A stretch of 64,000 nucleotides of DNA, from contig ONMN01000003.1 in assembly GCA_900318885.1 (NCBI GenBank), forward strand, positions 62,001 to 126,000. Direction: 5' to 3'. The DNA comes from an uncultured Prevotellaceae bacterium (GTDB lineage: Bacteria; Bacteroidota; Bacteroidia; Bacteroidales; Bacteroidaceae). Position 1 is the stretch's first letter, and each line of letters starts with the position of its first letter. The notes beneath the pieces were generated by a model. That model was not told the DNA's origin. It saw only the letters and a program-made list of their open reading frames with translations, and ran no database searches. Of the stretch, positions 57,927 through 64,000 are shown piece by piece. Position numbers and translations under genes: made by a program.

Positions 57927-57933
57927 CCTGCCA
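57833..57933 (+). repeat. 101-bp direct repeat, copy 2
   Basis: Partner of 56484-56584; the offset is 1349 bases. Similarity stops at CCTGCCA on the right and at CAACGACC on the left. Confidence 0.9.
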
Positions 57934-57956
57934 CTAAGTCCCTATGACATTATTAA

Positions 57957-57994
57957 CAAAGACGCAGAAAGTCCGAAAACCTTCTGCGCCTTTG
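57957..57994 (-). terminator. terminator of the hsd-M48 operon
   Basis: CAAAGACGCAGAAAG pairs with CTTCTGCGCCTTTG, with one mismatch and one bulge, loop about nine bases; 33 bases beyond the M48 gene stop. Confidence 0.75.
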
Positions 57995-58026
57995 AATAAT
58001 CAGAAAAGGCCAGAATAAATAATCAT

Positions 58027-59244
58027 TCATTTCAGCGCAGCAACGCAAGGTTTGAATTCTTTTCTTACCTTGACACCCAGGAATTCAGCAATTTCGCCTT
58101 CAGCATAACCTAGCTTATCACCAAAGTCATAGATGAGCGCCAATTCTTTTTCGTCAAGGATTCCATCTGCGAAAGCCATATTTACGAAGTAATTCAGAAG
58201 TTCACTCTTCAAGTCAGGAGCCATTTCAAGAATGTTCTTTATCGCATTGTTGAGAATACTAATTACATCGCCTTTCTCAACTCGTTTTAAATCCTTGTAT
58301 GGGAATAGACTGTATGCGGCCAACTCTTTTATAATGAAGTCTTCTTCTATCTTGTCACGCTTTCCGTCCATCTGAGAAATGAATAAACCAGCTGCAGCAA
58401 TATAATCAGCAATCGCATCATCTAATACGTCATATTCTATCTTTTGCAATTCATGAACTAGTTCGCCCATTCCACGATTGAAAGCTGCTTGGGTCTTCGC
58501 AGTAGCAAACAGCTCCAATGCTCGAACTCTTATCAGATTGACAGGATGGGTTCCATCATTAATACCTCCATTTTTCAGGAAGTATTCTAGTCTCTGATTG
58601 TTTTCAGCTATCATGGTTTCCATACTGACGTTCATCTTTTCAAGATCCAGTCCTGAAGCCATCTTATATACAGCCGTCACACAAGCAGCTAGATTGTCGT
58701 TCGCCATATATCCATGGAAATCTGCACTCAATTCTGCAAGTTGGTCAAAGAAAGCTACTCTCTTCTTAAGGAATTCTGGACATTCCTCAATAGCCTCATC
58801 GTCTGAATAAATGAAAAAGAACAATCTCTTAATAATAGAATCTCCATTTATCAAATGTCCAATTTCATGCCCAATGATATATTTCAACTCTTCTTCATTC
58901 ATCAGTTCGAATAATGCAGAGTTAACCTCAATGATATGTGGACGCTGTTCATCTGGAGAATAAAACGCGCAAGCATTCACTTCGCTATTGCCAGTGATAT
59001 AGAAATCAATATCGCCGACAAACTCCAGTTTTTCTTTAACCTCTCTGCATAGGTTATAGAATTGAGGGAGAAGTGTCTCATTGACTTTCAGACTGTTACC
59101 TTCTCTAGCACTACGGAAATAAATATCATTAGCATTCCCTTCACATTTCTGACGAATGTCTTCTGTTACATCACCTTGTAAGGCATTGAAGATTTGTTGT
59201 GCAAGCGTATGCTGCAAATCGATGTGTGGATTTAGTTCTCTCAT
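58027..59244 (-). CDS. M48-type metallopeptidase with a TerB-like C-terminal domain
   Basis: 405 residues, no signal peptide. The zinc motif HEIGH is at 126-130 and the third ligand probably in AELSADFHGY, the ExxxD motif of M48 peptidases. Residues about 345-395 (VNMAFADGILDEKELALIYDFGDKLGYAEGEIAEFLG) match the TerB/tellurite-resistance helical domain. A cytoplasmic protease is suggested. It starts 30 bases after hsdR and ends at a terminator, so it is the last gene of the type I RM operon; a role in regulating or aiding the restriction system is inferred from this position only. Confidence 0.8.
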   Translation of the reverse strand: MRELNPHIDLQHTLAQQIFNALQGDVTEDIRQKCEGNANDIYFRSAREGNSLKVNETLLPQFYNLCREVKEKLEFVGDIDFYITGNSEVNACAFYSPDEQRPHIIEVNSALFELMNEEELKYIIGHEIGHLINGDSIIKRLFFFIYSDDEAIEECPEFLKKRVAFFDQLAELSADFHGYMANDNLAACVTAVYKMASGLDLEKMNVSMETMIAENNQRLEYFLKNGGINDGTHPVNLIRVRALELFATAKTQAAFNRGMGELVHELQKIEYDVLDDAIADYIAAAGLFISQMDGKRDKIEEDFIIKELAAYSLFPYKDLKRVEKGDVISILNNAIKNILEMAPDLKSELLNYFVNMAFADGILDEKELALIYDFGDKLGYAEGEIAEFLGVKVRKEFKPCVAALK

Positions 59245-59274
59245 ATGTCTATTGTTTATAGGGTTAGTATTATT

Positions 59275-62200
59275 TTATTCTGACACACTCTCATCAAAGT
59301 CTTCATCAGCATGATTACTCATGTCTTTGTATTTCTCGAGATAGGCACAGAGCTTTTCAAACACGCGCTGACGCATTTCTTCTCTGCGCTTACTGTTATT
59401 AGTGAAAAGTGCAACAGCAGGAAGAATCTGAGCAAAAGAAGTTCCTGACATTGAAACGAAACCATTACGGAAAGCCATTGCCATAAAGTTTCGAGTTTCT
59501 ATGGGCTTTAGCTTCTCTTCTTCGATAATTTTGTTCAGTTCTTCCTCTTTCTGCTGCTTGATATAATCTGCCCATGATTCTCCTACATCGCTACCAGACG
59601 TTATACCTTTGATAAATTGCTCTATCAATTCTCTTTTATTACGTAGATTCGGACTGGCATCAACGAAATCTCTAATCTTGGCTATAACCGTCATGTCATT
59701 CATGTGGTCATCAGCGTATGTCTGAACCATCTGAAGGATACGATCAATACTGATATCATCATGTTTAATGAGCTCTATTTCGAATGCTATATCCTCGTTG
59801 ACATTTTCTGGATCAACCTTTTCCTTATCTCTGAATTGGTGATACAATTCGAGATAGGCACTTGCATAGTGCTGGCGTTCTTGTTCACCCAACAGCTCTT
59901 TACCTTCGAACTCATCGAAGGTGCTGAGAATGTTGTACAACTTCAGAATATAAGAATACTTCTTGATAAAGTCCTTCTTGGCTTCTTCAGTCATGACATC
60001 TGTTCCAACGGGAAGCGGATATTCATCACGTAAGGTTTCAACTATTTCCTTGTAGCCTGGTTGATGCTTGCCGTTTGCGTCCTCATAACCCTCGTAATAG
60101 TATTCATCAAAGGTCTTTAACAGAACCACGCCATTAGCCTCAGGATTACCAAACAATCCAAGGGCATCATTGGTGGCCTGCTCCAAATTACGGAAACATA
60201 CGATGTTACCACAATTCTTCACACTATTCAGTATTCGATTCGTTCGACTATAAGCCTGCAACAGTCCATGCATCCTCAGATTCTTATCCACCCAAAGTGT
60301 ATTCAACGTCTTAGCATCGAAACCTGTCAGGAACATATTTACGACAATCAGCAAGTCGAGTTCGCGATTCTTCATTCGCTTACTCACATCTTTATAGAAA
60401 CTCTGAAAACCATTCGCAGAGAGGTCGAACTTGCAACCGAACTCACGATTATAATCATCGATACACTCCTGCAAGGCATCCTTGTCAGTCTGGGAAAGTG
60501 TAGAGGTGTCCTCTGGGTTCTCATCTATCAGTTCACCATCCAGTGGATCTTCTTCATTAGCCCCATAGCTATATATCATTGCCACTTTCAGCCTATCTGC
60601 CTCAGGCAAATCTGCCATCTGCCGTTTAAACTCACTATAATAGAGTTTGGCAGCATCAATACTCGCTGTTGCAAAGATAGAGTTGAAGCCATGCAGTCGC
60701 TGGTCTTTCACCTGATAGGTGCTGTTGCGCTTGGTCTTCTTCGCGAAGTTCTTGATGATATACGTGACGATGTTGCTGATATATCTTGGATCATGCATGA
60801 TTCGCTCTCTGTCGATATCTTCTACGGCTTCATCCTCTATACCTTCCTTTTCACGCATCGTTCGCACATACTCCAAATGGAAAGGCAACACGTTTTGGTC
60901 GCTGATGGCATTGATGATAGTATAGGTATGCAGTCGCTCGCCAAACACCTGTTTGGTTGTCATCAAATTGGCCTTTCCTGTTGTATTGGCGTTATCAGAG
61001 AAGATGGGCGTTCCTGTAAAGCCAAATATATAGTATTTCTTGAACTTCTTCGTAATGGCAGTATGCATCTCGCCGAACTGACTGCGATGACACTCATCGA
61101 ATATCATAACCACATGCTGGTTGTACACGTCCATATCCTTGTTTCTCTTTACCAATATGGAAAGCTTCTGAATGGTAGTAATGATAATATGACAGGTCGG
61201 ATCATTCAATTGTCGTTCCAATATGGTCACATTAGTGTTGCTATTGGCTGCATCCTTTTGGAAGTTATCATACTCTCGCATGGTCTGATAGTCCAAATCC
61301 TTACGGTCCACCACAAATAACACCTTATCTATATAGGGCAGTTTGCTGGCCAACAATGACGTTTTAAACGAAGTCAATGTTTTACCAGAACCTGTCGTAT
61401 GCCAGATATATCCTCCAGCTTCGATACTACCAAACAGTTTATTATTATATGCAACGTTGATGCGCTTCAAAATGTTCTCTGTCGCTGCAATCTGATAGGG
61501 ACGCATCGCTAACAACTGATTATCTACGGTGAAGACACAGAAGCGCGTCAATATGCTCAGGATTGTATGTTTGGCAAAGAAAGTCTTAGTAAAGTCTTCC
61601 AGCATAGTGATACGCTTGTTGCGGGCATCCGTCCACCATGAAGTAAACTCGAATGAATTGCTTACAACCTGTCCTTTCTTAGCACGCTCGTCTTCTTCCT
61701 TCAAATGAAGGTCACGTGTGGTATTGCTGTAGTATTTCGTATAAGTGCCATTGCTGATAACGTAAATCTGTACATACTCGAACAAGCCACTATCAGCCCA
61801 CATCGACTCACGATTGTAGCGTTTTATCTGGTTGAAGGCCTCACGAATATCAACGCCTGGTTTCTTCAGTTCTACATGTACCAAAGGAAGGCCATTCACC
61901 AATATGGTTACATCATAGCGATTCGCTGCCTTTCCGCCTGTTGGCGTATATTGGCGCATCACCTGCAACTGGTTCTGATGTATGTGCTGTTTATCGAGCA
62001 GCATGATGTTCTTCATATCCCCATTGTCAAAAGTAAAATTGAAACGAGGGTCTTCTTGTGTCACTCGCGTTTTCTCCACGATGCCGCTATTGGGTTTTGC
62101 TATACAAGTTGTAAAGAAACGTTTCCACTCACTATCGTTAAAACATACACCGTTTAAAAGTTCCAATTGCTTGCGTAGGTTACTGATAAGTTCCTCTTCT

Positions 62201-62367
62201 GTAGTAATACGCAGATACTCATATTCCTGCATTCGCAACTGTTCCACAAACTGGTCTTCTAGATTGCGCTCACTCATATAGGGTACTTCTGCAGCGAAAA
62301 ATCCTTGTTCAAACTCAGCAACAACAGTGCTTTCGTCGTTCTCTGAAATTAGATCGTAGTATGCCAT
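59275..62367 (-). CDS. hsdR: type I restriction enzyme, R subunit
   Basis: 1030 residues. The nuclease core near residue 170 has DVTILVNGLPLVHVELKKPG; the SF2 motor has HTTGSGKTLTSFK (Walker A), MIFDECHRSQ (motif II), FGFTGTPIF (motif III), and TGFDAKTLNTLWVDK with HGLLQAYSRTNRI (motifs V-VI). It translocates DNA and cuts unmethylated DNA when joined to HsdM and HsdS. The gap to hsdS is 3 bases. Confidence 0.96.
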   Translation of the reverse strand: MAYYDLISENDESTVVAEFEQGFFAAEVPYMSERNLEDQFVEQLRMQEYEYLRITTEEELISNLRKQLELLNGVCFNDSEWKRFFTTCIAKPNSGIVEKTRVTQEDPRFNFTFDNGDMKNIMLLDKQHIHQNQLQVMRQYTPTGGKAANRYDVTILVNGLPLVHVELKKPGVDIREAFNQIKRYNRESMWADSGLFEYVQIYVISNGTYTKYYSNTTRDLHLKEEDERAKKGQVVSNSFEFTSWWTDARNKRITMLEDFTKTFFAKHTILSILTRFCVFTVDNQLLAMRPYQIAATENILKRINVAYNNKLFGSIEAGGYIWHTTGSGKTLTSFKTSLLASKLPYIDKVLFVVDRKDLDYQTMREYDNFQKDAANSNTNVTILERQLNDPTCHIIITTIQKLSILVKRNKDMDVYNQHVVMIFDECHRSQFGEMHTAITKKFKKYYIFGFTGTPIFSDNANTTGKANLMTTKQVFGERLHTYTIINAISDQNVLPFHLEYVRTMREKEGIEDEAVEDIDRERIMHDPRYISNIVTYIIKNFAKKTKRNSTYQVKDQRLHGFNSIFATASIDAAKLYYSEFKRQMADLPEADRLKVAMIYSYGANEEDPLDGELIDENPEDTSTLSQTDKDALQECIDDYNREFGCKFDLSANGFQSFYKDVSKRMKNRELDLLIVVNMFLTGFDAKTLNTLWVDKNLRMHGLLQAYSRTNRILNSVKNCGNIVCFRNLEQATNDALGLFGNPEANGVVLLKTFDEYYYEGYEDANGKHQPGYKEIVETLRDEYPLPVGTDVMTEEAKKDFIKKYSYILKLYNILSTFDEFEGKELLGEQERQHYASAYLELYHQFRDKEKVDPENVNEDIAFEIELIKHDDISIDRILQMVQTYADDHMNDMTVIAKIRDFVDASPNLRNKRELIEQFIKGITSGSDVGESWADYIKQQKEEELNKIIEEEKLKPIETRNFMAMAFRNGFVSMSGTSFAQILPAVALFTNNSKRREEMRQRVFEKLCAYLEKYKDMSNHADEDFDESVSE

Positions 62368-62370
62368 AGT

Positions 62371-63561
62371 TTATTCAAATGTTAATAGTTTGTTTCTATA
62401 ATATTCATATTGTTTCTCGCGTTGTGCTAACTGCGCCTCCAAGTTCGCAATGCTCGCCTCGAAGGTGTCGAGGATAGAGACAATACGTTGTTGTTCGATG
62501 ATTGAAGGGATAGGAATGTTAACCTTAAGTAAATCAGCAACTTTTAGATGAGGTACAGAGCCTCTTGATATCTTAGGCTCATATTGTTTCTTAATGTAAT
62601 TCGCATAAAGGCATTGCATTACATAATCAGGCAAAATGTCACTTATAAACTTTATGGCATACAAAGTTTCACTAATAGCCCAATCATGATTATAGTCTTT
62701 TATAATGGCCATTCTTCCTACAGTTCCACAACCAGTACTTGCAAATAGCAACAACCCCTTTTCAAGGCATGCTCTTTTATTTATTATTGAAATGGCTGCT
62801 GCATCAATCTTGTCAGTATTATCTGATATGTTTATCTGATTATTGTATATGTCTTTGCCTGTAATATACGGAAACTCTGCGGTAGAAGTATTTAGCTTGA
62901 AATTCTGACGTGGATTTAATCCGGTTTTTAGAGATCTCTTTATTTCATCTATAGATTTCCACTCCACACCATCTTTTCCTTCAATGTCAAGTAGTTGATC
63001 ACGATAATACTCATATTGTTTGCGACGCAGAGCGATTTGCTCTTTCAGATTCTCGATGGAAGAAGTGAATGTATCGAGGATGTCAACTATTCGCTGTTGC
63101 TCAGAAATGCTAGGAATGGGGACCAACATCGTAAGAACTGAAAGCATTGACGGATGTTTAATTCCTGCTCCACGATAAAACATCCCTATCTCTTCTTTTT
63201 GAGAAAGCATCCAATAATAGAGATATTTGTTGCACAAATAATCAACATTGTTTGAAGTCGCAATACGATTATCCGCTGTCACAAATCTACCTTTATAATA
63301 TTGTATATTGACATTTCCACCCCAGGGTATTGTAACCACCTCACCCTCTGAAATATTCCCTTCTACATCATCAGAGTCAACAAACGCTTCTTTGTCTGTG
63401 GTATAAAGAATTCTTATATCACCATTTGGACGTTCCAATTCTGCCAATTCGTTCGCCAAATAGTAATGATACTTTAAGACTGTAGGTTGCATCAGTTTAT
63501 CTACACCAGAGAATTTCTTATCCCAGGTGGTGACTTCCCACATTCGCTTCCACTCCACCAT
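62371..63561 (-). CDS. hsdS: type I restriction enzyme, specificity subunit
   Basis: 396 residues from ATG 63561; a TTG two codons earlier overlaps the hsdM stop. Two target-recognition domains each end in a conserved helix: QQRIVDILDTFTSSIENL...YEYYRDQLL and QQRIVSILDTFEASIANL...YEYYRNKLL. The two recognition domains read different half-sites, so the target is expected to be bipartite. No recombinase or second hsdS copy is present in the window. Confidence 0.94.
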   Translation of the reverse strand: MVEWKRMWEVTTWDKKFSGVDKLMQPTVLKYHYYLANELAELERPNGDIRILYTTDKEAFVDSDDVEGNISEGEVVTIPWGGNVNIQYYKGRFVTADNRIATSNNVDYLCNKYLYYWMLSQKEEIGMFYRGAGIKHPSMLSVLTMLVPIPSISEQQRIVDILDTFTSSIENLKEQIALRRKQYEYYRDQLLDIEGKDGVEWKSIDEIKRSLKTGLNPRQNFKLNTSTAEFPYITGKDIYNNQINISDNTDKIDAAAISIINKRACLEKGLLLFASTGCGTVGRMAIIKDYNHDWAISETLYAIKFISDILPDYVMQCLYANYIKKQYEPKISRGSVPHLKVADLLKVNIPIPSIIEQQRIVSILDTFEASIANLEAQLAQREKQYEYYRNKLLTFE

Positions 63562-63563
63562 AC

Positions 63564-64000
63564 TCAATCCTCCAATTTTTTAATGATGGCAGCAATCTTC
63601 TCATTCAGTTCATTGCCTTCTGTGATGAGACTATCAAGTGTATCATTTACCTCTCTAATATTAATCTTCTCGCGAATATCTTTTTGCTCAACATAGGAGG
63701 TTACACTAAGATTACATTCATTGGCAAGTATATCCTTGTTGTTTACTAACTTCGATTTGTAGTCTACATCGACTCTGCCCACATACGTATTAAATATGGT
63801 GTCAATGTTCTCTTCTGTGAGTTTATTCTTATTACCATCTTTGATGCATTCTGTACTTGCATCAACGAAGAGGACGTTATTATCAGCCTTGCTTTTCTTC
63901 AGTACGATGATGCAAGTGGCAATACTTACGCCAAAGAAAAGGTTTGCAGGCAACTGGATGACACAATCAACGAAATTGTTCTCAATCAAGTATTGGCGAA
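63564..64000 (-). CDS. hsdM: type I restriction enzyme, modification subunit, C-terminal part (runs off the window)
   Basis: The frame is open to the window end, reading RQYLIENNFVDCVIQLPANLFFG and SIATCIIVLKKSK, the conserved end of the N6-adenine methyltransferase domain, followed by a helical C-terminal region (about 100 residues). The catalytic NPPF and SAM motifs lie beyond the window. It methylates the HsdS target and begins the operon hsdM-hsdS-hsdR-M48. Confidence 0.94.
   Translation of the reverse strand, partial: RQYLIENNFVDCVIQLPANLFFGVSIATCIIVLKKSKADNNVLFVDASTECIKDGNKNKLTEENIDTIFNTYVGRVDVDYKSKLVNNKDILANECNLSVTSYVEQKDIREKINIREVNDTLDSLITEGNELNEKIAAIIKKLED

Larger units (their letters stand above)
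57635..58026. other. intergenic region between rhuM and the M48 peptidase gene
   Basis: Holds the rhuM promoter (57705-57736), an imperfect inverted repeat GTAGTACCTT/AAGGTTACTAC at about 57759-57788, a truncated gene copy inside a direct repeat (57833-57933) and the terminator of the hsd operon (57957-57994). Confidence 0.7.

Noticed and set aside
60268..61320. A 350-residue open frame on the plus strand
   Set aside because: It is antisense to hsdR, whose helicase motifs are intact; no domain features of its own.
62371..63561. Invertible hsdS (shufflon-type) region
   Set aside because: No inverted repeat, second hsdS fragment or recombinase is visible in the window.

Overview
The window looks like chromosome of a Bacteroidales bacterium, most likely Prevotellaceae (Prevotella/Segatella/Xylanibacter type). 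Evidence: SusC/SusD pairs, promoters of the Bacteroidetes form TTTG-N19/20-TAnnTTTG, almost no Shine-Dalgarno sequences, lipoproteins with a Cys near residue 20, and families typical of this group (DUF6057, DUF3316-like barrel, split GcvPA/GcvPB, eukaryote-type GlyRS). No species can be named from this alone.

Layout. 1-13,300: glycan-use region. A truncated SusC on the minus strand faces a two-domain carbohydrate esterase (CE6-like plus CE1-like), followed by a SusC-SusD-lipoprotein-lipoprotein operon preceded by a long, repeat-rich, AT-rich leader region. 13,400-19,700: four-gene operon that is a tandem duplication of a two-gene module, a DUF6057-type membrane protein plus a beta-propeller lipoprotein with a CxxCH motif. 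19,800-22,700: a HAD-phosphatase lipoprotein translationally coupled to an orphan TPR histidine kinase. 22,800-31,200: alpha-glucan phosphorylase, then an RND efflux pump (adaptor, pump, outer-membrane factor). 31,289-37,839 (minus): complete glycine-cleavage operon lplA-gcvT-gcvH-gcvPA-gcvPB-lpd. 38,045-43,617 (plus): dxs-trkA-trkH-manA. 43,586-45,419 (minus): an ABC-type ATPase with a DUF4435/TOPRIM-like partner, the architecture of PARIS/OLD-type defence, sharing an interlocked divergent promoter region with an EamA transporter. 46,450-48,641 (minus): FKBP isomerase and glyS. 48,735-53,240: parC, an outer-membrane barrel and an S41 peptidase. 53,398-53,563: tRNA-Leu and tRNA-Val. Then a DUF4359-like gene, mdh, a double-DTG aspartic protease and a 50-residue membrane peptide. 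56,600-64,000 (minus): an AT-richer island with type I restriction-modification (hsdM partial, hsdS, hsdR), a co-directional M48 peptidase with a TerB-like tail, and a RhuM-family gene lying between two 101-bp direct repeats.

The most interesting material is: (i) the ATPase-DUF4435 pair, (ii) the RM operon carrying an M48-TerB protease plus the flanking duplication around rhuM, (iii) the duplicated DUF6057/CxxCH-propeller module, and (iv) two families of small repeats. One is a set of heptanucleotide tandem arrays (at least eight arrays, several inside genes). The other is a hairpin followed by the invariant tail TGTGGCGTTGCAATG, found twice with compensatory changes in the stem. All calls are from reading the sequence; no database search was possible.
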